This document shows, one piece after another, positions 40,599-53,486 of a stretch of 64,000 bases of DNA (position 1 is its first letter; every line of letters starts with the position of its first letter). The notes below the pieces were generated by a model that had not been told where the DNA came from, did not search any database, and was given only the letters and a program-made list of their open reading frames with translations. The position numbers and the translations under genes were made by a program. The DNA is from Moringa oleifera. Lineage: Eukaryota > Streptophyta > Magnoliopsida > Brassicales > Moringaceae. Where the stretch lies: NCBI GenBank assembly GCA_021397835.1, contig JAJFZO010000566.1, positions 1,178,001-1,242,000 of the forward strand, written 5' to 3'.

Positions 40599-43500
40599 AT
40601 GGTATGCTTCTCTCAGTTTGATTTCGATTTTGATTTAAGGACTAAACCGTCTCGGGAATCCTACCTTTCTGTTTGATTCTGGAAATTGGCTGGAAAAGCG
40701 GAAGAAAATGAGAATGATCGAGGAATCAATTAATCGTCATTTTTTCTTGTGGAGAATCAAATGGAGTTTAATTTTATTAGTTTTTTCATCTTTTTGTTTA
40801 TATGATTGGCCAATATATAATTTGGATGTCTGTTTGACCTCATTTGACGAATTTTTTGTTCCTTGGAGTTCAATCCACTCTTGACTTGAAGTTAACAATT
40901 TATTATTTTAATTGCATAAATAAATGGTCAAACATAAGTTGTATGTGCAGTATGGGACTATTGTATTCACTGGTTTGAATAATAGCTTTTTAAAATTACT
41001 GTTCAATAGGACATAAGCTTCCAAGGTTCAAACTAACTCCTTTTGTAATATTCTTTGGTGGGGGAAGAGAGTTTCATGCAAGCAATGGTTGTGATGTAAA
41101 CTCTAAGATTTATGCTAATATTAACTAATGCAGTGTATAAAATCCATCTGTTATTTGCTCAAAATACTTTTGTTTTACGCACAATGTTACTGTTCTCTTG
41201 AAGCAGGTTCAGAGAAGAAATCAGTATAAACAAGTCCTCCTTTTGGCATATCAGAGTTTTGGAATAGCATTTGGTGACTTGTGCATTTCTCCTCTTTATG
41301 TTTATAAGAGTACATTTTCTGGAAGATTGCATCACTATCAAACTGAAGACACAATATTTGGGGCATTTTCATTGATTTTTTGGACTTTCACTCTTCTGTC
41401 ACTGTGCAAGTATGTCATTTTCGTCTTCAGTGTAAATGATAACGGTGAAGGTAAGAGCTAATAAGTGATAGCTTTGCAGTTGTGTAACAGGTCCTTTTCT
41501 AACTTTGTTTACCATGGATTGGTGCTGCTACTGTTGGTTTCATTTCCAGGAGGAATTTTCGCCTTGTATTCTCTACTTTGCAAACACACAAAGTTTTCTT
41601 TGCTTCCTAATTATCACGCAGCTGATGAGGAGCTTTTCACATATCATGGTCCGGGTTACGCAAATAGACATTTACCTTCATCTAGATTCAAAAGGCTCAT
41701 TGAGAAACATAAAAAATCAAAAACTGCATTGCTTCTTCTAGTGTTGTTTGGCACCTCCCTGGTCATCAGTGTTGGCATCCTTACACCTGCAATTTCTGGT
41801 AAAATACTTCTTTTCACCTCTAATCTCTTATGCCATGGCATTCCAGCCAGTCTTGGTGCTGTTTATTTTATGCATGTCATCAAACTTTCTTCATCATCTC
41901 TTTAGGAGCAGTGTGTTAATAGATGCTTTCTCTTTTGCAGTTGGTTCATCCGTTCAAGGGCTGTTAGTCCGATCAAAGAATATGAATCATAGTGAGTGTA
42001 GCTCTCTGAAAAATCAAATTTGACTTATTCTATATATATGTTTGATATCCTGATGAAATTTAGTTAGTGCTAAGTCATTTTTTCTTACAAGATTCTATCA
42101 AAAATTTTTGGGGGAGGGGACACCATAACATAAGATTGCACTGATTAGAAAAAGGGATGAAACTGCAACCTCTGTTCAATTGTTTCGTTTCAGATTATTT
42201 TAGCATCAAGAGAGAAATTAATGCAAGAGGGGAAGAGAAGAAGCAAAAAGGGAGAATTGCCTGAATTTTTTTGTTTCCTCCACCGACTAGCATTTTTTGT
42301 TGGGATTCATGTATCTGCATTTTATTTTATTTTATTTATCACAATTCATGTATTTCCATTTTAAGTTACTGATACTTCTATAAATATGCAGGTCTTGTAG
42401 TTGCAATAGCTTGTGTTCTATTGGTTGGGCTTTTTGTCCTGCAGCACCGTGGCACCTCTAGAGTGGCCTTTTTATTCACTCCTATCATGATTTTGTGGTT
42501 ACTGTCCATTGCAACTGTTGGTATCTACAATATTGTTAAGTGGAATCCAAGAGTATACCAGGCCCTTTCTCCATATTATATATATAAGTTCTTTAGGGAT
42601 ACAGGAAAAGATGGTTGGATGTCTCTTGGAGGAATACTTTTATGTATTACTGGTAATTTTGAAGGTCCAAACTTGTTAAATTTTTCTTGAACATCATCTG
42701 CAATCATCTACTTAATGTAGGCTTCACCTGTCATCTGCAGGAACTGAAGCTATCTTTGCAGAACTAGGCCAATTCACAGCTGCATCCATAAGGGTATGGA
42801 ACTAGTGATTGTCAGATTTTAAGTGCATGAGAAGGAAAGTTAACCACTATGCAACTTTTTTCTAGTAACACCATGAGAGCTTTCGGGGCAAAGTTCTTGG
42901 GCTTTGGGTCTTCCAGTATAGACATGAATAAAGCTTCTAGGAGTACTACATGAAAAAAATTGGAATTTAACATCATCATTGTTCCATAAGTTTTGCTCAC
43001 TTTTCTAGCCAGCTAAGTGTCCACCAAGGAAGTTGCTTAAATTTTAACACAATCACTAGAAAACAGGGATTCTGAATGAAATTTTGTATTCAAAATGATG
43101 GCTCCTGAGTTGTCAGTTAGTTGGATTCAATGATTTGTGCTTACTATTTCAGTAAGAATTAAGTTGGAAACATCTATCTGTAAGTACTATACTATCAGTA
43201 CGTTGAGAAAATAATTAGGAATTTCTTCCCATGGAGCATACATGAATGGCTTAGGTAACTCTCAGATAATGTTTTGTATACTTCCTGTGTATGCTTTTAG
43301 GCCTTTCTTGGGTGCTCTTCGATTGCATTTTGTTAATTTTCAAATGAAAACAACTCTTGGCTAGTCCAGAATTCAACTTCTGTTGGTCTCACTACAATGT
43401 TATCATGCCCAAGTATACAAAAGGTTTCGATGTCCTTAATACTTTTGGCCCAATTCATTTTTTCATGGTTGATTCAACTTATCATCTTCTTGTTGTTGTG

Positions 43501-45662
43501 GTTGAGTTTTTTGTTATTTTCACTTGGGTATTGTGTATTTATGTATTTTTTTAAGTGGCAGTTACTGCTGGCTATCGTTGACATTTTATTTCCTTGTGTG
43601 TATATTTTATTTTGTCTAGTAAAGCCTTAAAAACTTGTTGCTAGTTGCAGTTTGCATTTTGTTGTGTTGTATACCCATGCCTGGTGCTTCAATACATGGG
43701 TCAGGCTGCATTTCTTTCAAAGAATTTTTCTGCAATACCAATGAGCTTTTATGCTTCCATTCCAGGTAAGCCTTTGCAAACTGTGAGGCATTGTCCATGA
43801 CTTAAACTAATTCCTACTTCTATTATTTTTGAGGGCTTTAAGCTTTCTACAGTTAGCTCTGGGGGAGTTTCATATCACTTGCAGAAGTTGAATAATGCCT
43901 TGAAATGCCATATGGTACTGTGAGAACTCCAACTTAAATAGCATCGAAGTCTCATTTAAGCAAAATTAAAAATATGTTTAGAGTAGAGACAATAGATTAG
44001 CTATTTTGCCTGCATGGTGATTCATCAGGATGTTATGAGCCTGTCCCCCATCAGTTCCCTATAATTAATAAAGAAGAAAGCATTCCATGGTATAGCTTCT
44101 GTTTAGCCGACACTAGCATTTATTCCCCTCTTGTCTGTTGTTTTCTAGTAATGTCTTCCTTCTCACAGATCGACCTTGGAATTTCTGTAGGTCCATTGTT
44201 TTGGCCAGTTCTTATGATGGCAATAGTTTCTGCAACAGTTGCAAGTCATGCTGTTATTTTTGCCACGTTCTCAATCATCCAACAGTGCTACGCATTAGGA
44301 TGCTTCCCTCGTGTCAAAATTGTACATAAACCAAGATGGGCCTCTGGTCAGATATTCATTCCAGAGATAAATTGGGTTCTTATGATTCTCGCTCTGGTCC
44401 TCACGGTTGCTTTTCGAGACATAAATCATGTAGCAAACTCATATGGTAAGCTTTAGTTTGTCAACAATGAAAGTAGAAAAGACATCATGCAAACAGATTC
44501 CTTAAGCCATAGATTGTACTTTTTTACTTTCAGCTGAAAATAAATGTTGCTGTCTTTAATTTCAGGACTAGCCTGCATGACTCTCGCATTTGTGACAACA
44601 TGGTTGATGCCACTGGTAATCAATTTTGTCTGGCATCAGAATTTCGTGTTCTCCATCCTATTCATCCTATGCTTTGGGTCAACCGAGATCATCTTGCTCA
44701 CTTCATCTTGGATGAGAATCCCTAAAGGTGGCTGGGTAACTCTTGCACTCTCAACAATTTTCATGCTTATCATGTATGTGTGGCATTATGGTAGCAGGAG
44801 GAAGTATTTATACGATCTGCATAACAAAGTACCTATGAAATGGATCCTCACTCTAGGCCCTAGTCTTGGAATTGTTAGAGTCCCAGGGATTGGCCTCATC
44901 TACACTGAATTGTTAAATGGAGTCCCAGCCACATTTACTCATTTCTTAACAAACCTACCAGCATTTTACCAAGTGGCTGTCTTTGTCTGCAACAAGACTG
45001 TTCTTGTGCCACATGTTCCTCATAAAGAGAGATTTCTCATTGGCCGCGTTGGCCCCAAATCTTACCGGCTTTATCGCTGCATTGTTCGAAATGGTTACAA
45101 AGATGTCAACAGAGATGGAGAGGATTTTGAAAATGACCTTGTGATGAGCATAGCAGAGTTCATCCAACTCGAAGCAGAAGGTTCTGCAACTGCTGAAGGG
45201 TCTGTAGATGGTTGGCTAGCAGTGGTGAGGACATCTGAGAAGTTTGGAAAACGATTGGTAAGGTCAAAATCTGAAGATTGCGGAGAAGGCAGCAGTTCAG
45301 AGCCACCAATGACTATGACTAGCAGCAAGTCAGCTGCATTGCAGAAATTGCAATCTGAGTATGAGCAGGAATTGCCCCGACTCAGGCTGACACGACAGGT
45401 TCAATTCAAGTTAATGGATACGAAATACAGAGATCCACTTGTCAGGGAAGAGCTCTTCGTGCTTCTGCAAGCTAAGCAAGCTGGGGTGTCCTACGTGATC
45501 GGCCACTCTCACGTAAAGGCAAAGTGGACTGCACCGTACTTGAAGAGGTTTGTGATCAACGTGGCTTACTCGTTCTTGCGAAAAAATTGCCGAGCACCTG
45601 CTGTGATCCTGAACATACCTCATATTTGCTTGATTAAAGTGGGTAGGAACTACTACTTGTAG
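40599..45662 (+). CDS. KUP/HAK/KT-family potassium transporter
   Basis: Nine coding exons give 775 residues: 40599-40601, 41207-41450, 41550-41798, 41941-41991, 42392-42652, 42741-42793, 43651-43765, 44191-44445, 44566-45662. These are K+/H+ symporters of the plasma membrane or tonoplast. Exon 1 contributes only the ATG, which is the first Met after an in-frame TAG at 40572. Visible family motifs are [71 protein letters not shown] and the hydrophilic C-terminal domain ending [12 protein letters not shown]. The last exon is large, as usual in the family. Asp in GDL, Tyr in SPLY and Thr/Glu in GTEA, equivalent to K+-site residues of bacterial homologues, are kept, but the family GDGVLTPA motif reads SVGILTPA. 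It resembles KUP4/KUP10-type members most; I do not assign a symbol. Confidence 0.92.
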
Positions 45663-46629
45663 TGCAATTTTTTGCGGAGTAATTTTGTTTGTTCTGTTGA
45701 TATTCACCTAGGCAGAATTCAATTGTATCTTGTCTTAGCTTCTGGAAGACATTATTTTTCTGTAGGAAGGACGTTGGTTACAGCGGATTGGAATGTTTAT
45801 GACAAATTTTGGTCTGAACAGCTTGTTTGGCTTTTCACAGTGATAAAAGTTTTCTCAGGAAAGTTGGAAGTAAGTCTTATGGTGCAAAATTATCTCCTAT
45901 ATTTTCAGACATTGGAACTTTCTTATAGTTGTCATGTCTCAAAAGTCAAAATTTTTTTTCCTTTTTTTGTAATTTTTTACCAAAATGATTGCAATATTTT
46001 TATTATTTTCTCATCTCAATATTATTACAAATCTTAACAGTAAAGTGAAAAAAAGAATTACTCAATAAAATTTAAGACAAGAAAATTGGAAAACTGTTAG
46101 ATCATTTTGCTTAATTAATTTTCGATTTACCAAAAGTAATAAGAAAATAAAGAAAGGGAAGAACTTAGCTGGTAAAACCTTATCCTCCGCCGCAATTAAT
46201 AGAATAGCAAGACTTGACCGCATAAAATTAAAAAAGAAAAATATCTGTTTCCGATCCGTGGGAAAAGAATTCCGCGTTGCCAAACACGCCTATCGATAGT
46301 CCTCCTCTCTCTGCTACCAGAAAATTGAACTCACAGCTGCATTTTCGAACTCTCACATAGGAACTGCAATTCCTTCCCTCTCCTTCTCAGTAGCTTCCTT
46401 CCATTAGAGAAAAGGCAGAAAATTCACTTCTTGCTTATATACGGACCAAGTTTGTGGATTAGGGCTTCTTCCTCTTCCTCTTCTTCTTGTCTCTCTGTCT
46501 CTCTCTTTTTTCTTTTTTCTTTTTTTTTTTTTGCTTTTTAAAGTTATTTGATTTAGAGAAGTTGAAATCTACTTAGCATAGTTCATGGTTGATGCAATTA
46601 ATTAGGTTATCTCACACGGATTTGCTCTC
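45663..46629. other. HAK 3' UTR and CPBP promoter/leader
   Basis: Probable 3' UTR with an unconserved open frame (45672-46037), then promoter DNA. From about 46466 a CTT/CT-rich pyrimidine tract ending in a T homopolymer lies in the leader of the next gene. Confidence 0.5.
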
Positions 46630-49400
46630 ATGTTAAGCTCTCTTTGTTCGCATTCTCTCTCTCAGCGCCCAATTCTTGTATCGTCGCCTTCAAAATTTAG
46701 GGTTTCGAGCCGACCCGGAGCTTTATTACCCACCCGGTATTCTCCTATCTCTGAACCTACTTCCAGGTTCCCGAAGAATGTGAGTATCCGTGAAGTATGA
46801 AATCTTTTGTTTTTTCTGTTCAATTTCGGTTTTTGCTATCTGTTTTAAGTTTGATTGTTGAAGTTAGGTTCTGTTTGGTTGCCTTGGAAAGAAGAGGAAA
46901 ATAGAATGAAAAATGTTTTGGGAGCTTTCTTGTTAGCCTAAGAGAGATAGTTCTCTTGGCTGTCTAAATTAGTATGAAGTTTTGTTTCCTTCTTTTATCC
47001 CTTCATATTTTTGGGAGCTGAATCAAGTACTCACTTTTAATTGAAGCTACGATGGTTTAGATATTATAAAACTGCAATTGGATTACTTTTTGTGCTAGAA
47101 TTGGTCAAAGACTGGTGGCTAAGTCTATTATGCAATATTGCTGATTTATTGATTTGTTATCTTCTATATATTGTATTGCTTGACACATCTTTGTCATTTA
47201 TTTTGCAGAAATGGAAGATTTCATGCTTTAGGCATGGGGAATTGACCCCACCAACTCCTAAGCCGGAGTATATCGAGCACATTGTGGCTGAGGAATTGGT
47301 CAAGCCAGAGCACGATAGGCCAAGCTCTGTTAACAGAGATTGGACATCAACTCTCCGAGAGGTGATGGTATCTCAATCTTTTTATGGTATCTGTGTACAA
47401 GAAAAAATTGAATGGATAGTTTATTGAAGAGAAGATGCAGTTTTTGGTGATACTTATACTTGTTACAACAGTAGTTTTGCTGTATAATCCTTTAAATACT
47501 ACTAGGAATTATTGGTATTTTTTTGTTGTTCTCGTTTATTACACTATAGTAGAGTAGCAGTTCCTAAGATGGCAGTGACCTATGGTTTGTAGATTCATGG
47601 ACTTCGTTTATTATTATTATTTTTTATCTGTTGTTGAGTGGGTTTTGTATAGCAGTTGGTAATGATATTAATACAATGCTGGAAATGATCTTAATACAAA
47701 GACTTCTGCCTATCATCTTAATACTGAAGCTTCCGGACTCATGATAATCTAGAAGCTCAACTACAATATTGGACCATACATCCAACCTAAAACAGTTAAT
47801 CATTGATGCATTATGATGACAGAATGTGATTCCTATAAGTTTATGGTCATGCTTCTTTAACATTCTGGTTCTAGGTTGGTAGAATTCACCATTTCATCCA
47901 CATCCTTGTCTTTCTGAGCTGTTGAACAGAATATTATTTTTTCCTGATTTCTGAAATTGCAATATTTTCCTACTATTAACAAGAAAATAGGTCACTTCTA
48001 TTTGTGAATTATAATTTCAGATATTTGGAAATGCTCTGTATGTCAAGCAGTTTACCGATCTACTTCATCATGTTTCAGGCTGCAGATGCAGTGTTGAGGG
48101 CTGTTGGTAGCGGATGGACTGTACCATGGACAGCAGAAACCATCCTGCAGGTAACTGTCTCACACTTAGTTATCTATTGATGAGACATCTGGTAACTGCA
48201 AACTGGTTGTAAGCTTTTACATTAAAATTACTTATGAAGGATATAGCTTCAATTTTGGGAATTATATCAGGATATAAGCTAGTTAAGGATTTCATTACTA
48301 TGCTTCTTGTTTTTAATAGATTGTTCTTTTATTGTATTGAATGACCAATTCTTGGTTGAAATTAGATCATAAGAATTTTTGTTTGCTTTACATGAAACGT
48401 AGAGTTATGGTTAGCTTCCGGTTGTAGTTAGTGGGACATTTTTTTTTTAACTAAATTTCTCCATAAAACAGTCATCTCCCATTTTCTGATGCTTTAGATG
48501 AGAGCTGGATTACAGACATTTTGTTATTTGCTATTCTGAACTGGTATAAATGTTACCAACATGTTTTTTGTAGGGTATATTTCTATTACTGACAAGTAAC
48601 CCAGAAGTTCACTATTGTAATTCAAACAAACCATGAAAAGCTGTAAATTTTACCTCTAATTTGAATCTGTTAATGCTGATCTAAAATTAAAACTTTAAAG
48701 TACCCTGATGACAGTATGCATGATGATGCAGGTAATGCTTCTCTGGGTTGCTGCTTTCTGGTTTATTGGGTCCTGGATGATTCCTTTTGCAGCTCACATG
48801 TCAGGTTTTAGCAAGGAATCTCTGACATTCAGAGGGCAAGCCTTATTCAGCCTTGTGACTGATGTAACCGAAGGGCTTGCTGGAATTGCGATTCTCCATC
48901 GTTGTCTCACTCGGTTTCGTCCTCTTCCACCTGATTGGTTTAGGTTTAGCCTTAGAGGAAATTGGCACTTAGACGTTTTGTTGGGATGCCTCATGTTTCC
49001 GCTAGTTAACCAACTCTCACAGTTCAATCTTAACCTGTTGCCTCTCATGCCTTCCGGTCCTGTCACCATCTCAAGCGTCGAGCAGTCAATTATGGCACGG
49101 GATCCAGTGGCAATGGCGCTGTATGCAGTGGTAGTTTCAGTTTGTGCTCCAGTGTGGGAGGAGATAGTCTTCCGGGGTTTCCTTCTGCCATCACTGACAA
49201 AATACATGCCTGTCTGGTGTGCTATACTGGTGAGTTCGGTTGCCTTTGCTCTAGCTCATTTCAATGTACAAAGAATGCTTCCGCTTATTTTTCTTGGGGT
49301 AGTGATGGGTCTTGTATTTGCACGGTCCCGGAATCTATTGCCATCCATGCTCTTGCACAGCCTGTGGAATGGTTTTGTATTCTTGGATTTAATGAGATAG
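46630..49400 (+). CDS. CPBP (CAAX-protease-like) intramembrane protein, chloroplast-targeted
   Basis: Four exons give about 349 residues: 46630-46779, 47209-47367, 48079-48150, 48732-49400. Exon 1 encodes a Ser/Arg/Pro-rich, acid-poor leader (MLSSLCSHSLSQRPILVSS), a good chloroplast transit peptide. The last exon carries the membrane domain with the three CPBP motifs: VWEEIVFRGFLLP (Glu270, Glu271, Arg275), AHFN (His303) and LLHSLWN (His336, Asn339), the putative metal and catalytic residues of the Rce1-like fold. All are intact, so protease activity is possible, although several plant members act as scaffolds (BCM1/2 in chlorophyll metabolism are related). It resembles Arabidopsis At1g14270 in length. 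Exon 2 has two in-frame donors 6 nt apart (ending 47361 or 47367), so the protein may vary by two residues. Confidence 0.87.
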
Positions 49401-50310
49401 CTAATTTGATATGTTCACTTCGCATGTTGTTCTGTCATGTATTAGTCCAATTCATTTCAAATGGAATCATAGGTTGAGACTTTTTCTATTAGCATATGCC
49501 TCTTCCCTGGCATTCCAGACTGATTAATTATTGCTAATTGTTATGATAGCTAAATATTCAACTTTTAAAAAGCTAATGTGTGATGTGAAATGTTTTTCAT
49601 TCTTTATGGACTTCATATTTCATCAAAGTGTATTCAATGTGGAATTTATTTGAGAAATTTTTGGCTATTGAAAACTAAAAATTCATATTTATCTTACGTT
49701 TTTTTAAAAATTTGAAAATAAATGTGAAAAATTAAATTTTTATATTTTTTAATTTAAATTTAAAAGTATTGATCAGCTTAATTGCAATTGTACAATGTTT
49801 TAATTTGATTTAATTTCAATTTTGATTTAAATGGTTATAAAAGTTTAATAGTGTTTTTGTTATTGAAATATTTTTAAAATGATTTAAATAAACTTTTTAT
49901 AAGTTATTTTTTATTAATATTTAAAAATAAATAATATCAAATTAATAAATATATATAGTATTAAAAATTTTGAAAGTTTTTTATGATAATAGTTTGAAAA
50001 TTTTTTATTGTAAACGTTAAGAAGTTAAAATTTTATTTTTATTTTTCAAATAAAATTGAAAAAAAAATTAGCAATGTAATTAAAGTAATGCATATTTTAA
50101 TATTAAATTAAAAATACGTGTATTATAATTTTTATATTTATTTTATGATAACTGATAATTAAATAATAATAATTTATTTATTTTAATTTTTATTTAATAA
50201 ATTGAGAATATCATTATCCTTTGGGCCACTGTAGCATTCTCATGGGAGCTCAAGTCTGTGCCTTGCCAAGGCCCATAAAAAATGAAAGAAAAAAGATAAC
50301 CGATGGTGAA
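49401..50310. other. AT-rich 3' flank
   Basis: 3' UTR to about 49.6 kb, then very AT-rich DNA to 50.2 kb. No gene or clear TIR was identified. Confidence 0.5.
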
Positions 50311-50394
50311 TGTCAGAAGTGGGATTTGAACCCACGCCCTCTTTCGAAGACCAGAACTTGAGTCTGGCGCCTTAGACCACTCGGCCATCCTGAC
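50311..50394 (-). tRNA. tRNA-Leu (CAA anticodon)
   Basis: An 84-nt class II tRNA on the minus strand. The acceptor stem GTCAGGA pairs with TTCTGAC (one G-T), discriminator A. The A box TGGCCGAGTGG is intact. The anticodon arm is CCAGA-CTCAAGT-TCTGG with CAA at 34-36, followed by a long variable arm (TCTTCGAAAGAGG) and a T-arm with B box GGTTCAAATCC. There is no intron. A T-run downstream on the minus strand (plus 50291-50296) can terminate Pol III. It is of nuclear type, unlike the plastid trnL-CAA sequence. It reads UUG codons. Confidence 0.95.
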
Positions 50395-53300
50395 AGTTGG
50401 ATGCTTGGTTAAATTTTATCTATATATTAATTCATTTAATGTTTTGCTATGGTATATGATTGCCTCCATTAATCTGTAATAACAGAAAATTGATTTGCAG
50501 AGAGAGTAATACACATCATATATTTATATATTGATCCATTTGTGGCCATTTGCTCTATTATATAATAGCAGTTACTTAGTACCAAAGATTTTGAAAGAGG
50601 AAAGATTTGATTGGCCTGGTTAAAAGTACTACCCATTCATGTGCCTTTCATCCAACTTATAGTGTATGACATACTGTATCTTGCATAATGGAGATTCTCT
50701 TTTATTTGCTTCATATGAAAAGCTCTCTCACTTGTCACCACATCCTAATCTGGGCAACCAAGTTGTTGCCATCAACCTGCTTCCTGTTCATCATCCCCTC
50801 GTTATTATGTACTCATCTGCAGCGTCATTTCCATGTGAGAGTGATTTGGTCAACAAAAATTATTCTTATCTAATTCAGAGTAGTGAACTTCATACACTTG
50901 CAAAGTAAAAGAGTAGTTTTTGACCCTCAAGTCTTAATTTGTATTCCAAATGAATCATCAAATAAGAACTTAATACACAAGGGCGCACACATATACATAA
51001 CATCAAACATTGACAAAGTCTGTGAAAATCATTTGTTGGAGAGGCTTTGGTATGTACGTGACATCCTCTTGGTTCCACTTCCTCAAAATCTTTAAGCATA
51101 TAAGTATTTCTACGACGGCATCTCTTAAAGCCATTGAACTTGATATCAACTTCCCTTCTTTTACAAAGTGGGTCTAGACAAATGAAAACCTGAATGTTTC
51201 CTTGCCAAATTTGGTTTCACAAATGGAATGATATTAGGAAAGATTGATTCTTTTATGTGTCATGATCTTGTGCATGATTCACGGCCCTACGTGTAATCGC
51301 ACAGAACATATATATGGATAGCTGACTAGGATAAAACCAAAACCTAAGCTTTTTGAGTTCACATTTCCTTGCTACCCAATCTTCACATTGTTGTTTTAAT
51401 ACAAGCATGCACATCAAAGCTGATGATGTTTATAGTAGGTGAATGAGATTATGTGTCAACATCATATAAAGTATCATCCCGTTTGATGTAGCACTTTATT
51501 ATCATAATTCATACGATTTCATCTTTAAATTTTATTTAATTTAAAAAATATATGAGATTAATAAGTATTTAAATTTTATATGGCATTCTGATATATTTGA
51601 ACAGATATGAAATTTGTTCTATTAATTCTTTACCGTCTTAAAAATGAAAGAGTATCATTAATCTCTAAACTTAAGTATACTATTGACATATATCATATTA
51701 TTTTATTTTTTAAAATTTTTGTTTGTTTTAAAAAAATATCTTATGAAATTAGATATATTTTAAATTTTATATAACATTTTATTAACTAAATCACTTTAAA
51801 AAAAAACATCTTAAGAAATTAAGATAGGCCTAAATTTTGTACCATTTTATTTGAAGGTTTGTAAGCTAAAGTGAGGTTTATTAATCCTTTCCAACTACTT
51901 CGTGGGGTTGTTCTCTTGTTATATCTTTCATGAAGGGCAAAGAAACCCTAGACCCAGATCCCATTATTGAGAAAAAAGAAAAATCTGAAGAAGACAGTCT
52001 AGAAAGCTAAACAAATACCGTATGGGCAAGACTCAAAAGTTACTTTCCAAATGGCTCATTGCATAACCAAAAAACATCCATGGTTTCCTCTTCATGGGGG
52101 CAAAGGCGAGGAGTCTTGAGTGCAGCACAGCTGTACCTGACCTCTGCACTCACCGGCCATTTTGGTCGCTGTTGCAGATACAGTGCGTCTCTCTTTACAA
52201 CTCCAACGTATATCTATATAAAATTATAGGTGCGCCCACTTGCCCATTTCGGCTCCAGAAATTTGAATCATAGATGGCTGCCGCTGAGCCTCCGGCTCTC
52301 TGCTCTCCTGCCCTCTTCTCATCCATTCCCCGTATGCATAGAATCTGTTGGTGGGTGTCACTTCTTTTGCCTTGGGAAAACAACCCACTGCGTTGCTTCC
52401 AGAGGCTGGCAGGCCGCAGCTGCTTTTGCCTTTTGATTTGACGTTGATTTGAGTTTTACTTTAAAAAAATATTATTATTATTATATAATATTTTAATAAA
52501 ATTAATAATTAAAATTATTTATGTTTATATTTTATATTTCATGTTATTATTATTATGAGTTATAAAAATATTTTTTAAATTTTTTATAACAGTAAATACT
52601 AATTCAGGCAGTCTACTTTTGATATGGACGGTTGATCTCCTTGCAAAGGTTGGGTCACAGAGACCATTTGACGGCTTGATGGAACTGGATCTCTGGATTG
52701 CATCGGACAGGATCAGAACCCACAGATGCAAATGGTTCTGCTACATTTGGGCGCATCAGGCGACAGTTATCAGTAAAGCCCGTCCTTTTCTGTAATTTTG
52801 CGCCAAATACCACCCCTTTCCCTTTTTGCCCCTTTCTGTGAGAAAATGGTTTCTATTTATTTTTTTAATTAAGAAAAAAATAAGTAAAAGAGAGAGAGTG
52901 TGTGTAAAGTGGGCATCAAGTGTAATGATTCTTTAATGAAGCTGTCATCACCGAATCATAAAACCGTCAAGTTACTGCAACGTCAGCATTCTTTGTATTA
53001 ACTCACAAGATCCTCTCTCTCTCTCTCTGTCTTTCTTTCTGTTTAAAAACCAACACAGAGAGTGAGAAACCTGAAAAGCGGGAACCAAACCGACTCTCTT
53101 CACTCTTCTCTTCCACAACGTCGTTTCTTTGCCAGCAAGGTCGCCGTTTTCAGCCCTCCTATCCGGCGACTCTTACGTGTTACCAGATTCGTTTCTTTCG
53201 CTTCTCATATATTTGTCGATAAATAGAAACTTCACTTAGAGATAGATAGAGAGAGAAACGGTCGAATAAAGTCGAAGAGATCGGAGGATTGTCGATTTGG

Positions 53301-53486
53301 TCTCTTAATCAAAGTAAAGTTATTGTTTCTTTCCATTTCTAAGCGAGAAAACTGTCCGCTGTTTGTTTAACGGGAAAGAAGAGGACACGCTTTCGTTTTT
53401 TTTTTTTTCTGTTTTTTTGGTCTTTGTCTCTGTTCTTTTGCTTCTTCTATTTGTGAGCGTGAGAGGTGAGTTTTTGAGGGATCGAG
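50395..53486. other. Intergenic region and DAA1-like promoter/leader
   Basis: No gene is recognised in 3 kb. A degenerate repeat of roughly 68-bp units lies at about 51545-51840 (shared AAATWTCTTAWGAAATT and TTAAATTTTATA). From about 52.85 kb come GA/GT runs, a CT tract at 53013-53040 and a purine-rich leader to the ATG at 53487. Open frames at 50.7-51.1 and 52.2-52.4 kb occur on both strands and match nothing I know. Confidence 0.5.

Noticed and set aside
45672..46037. 121-codon frame after the potassium transporter
   Set aside because: Low-complexity, Phe/Ile-rich at the end, no family match; it lies in the likely 3' UTR.
52195..52436. Overlapping frames on both strands near 52.3 kb
   Set aside because: Neither shows a known motif; the stretch is merely GC-richer than its surroundings.
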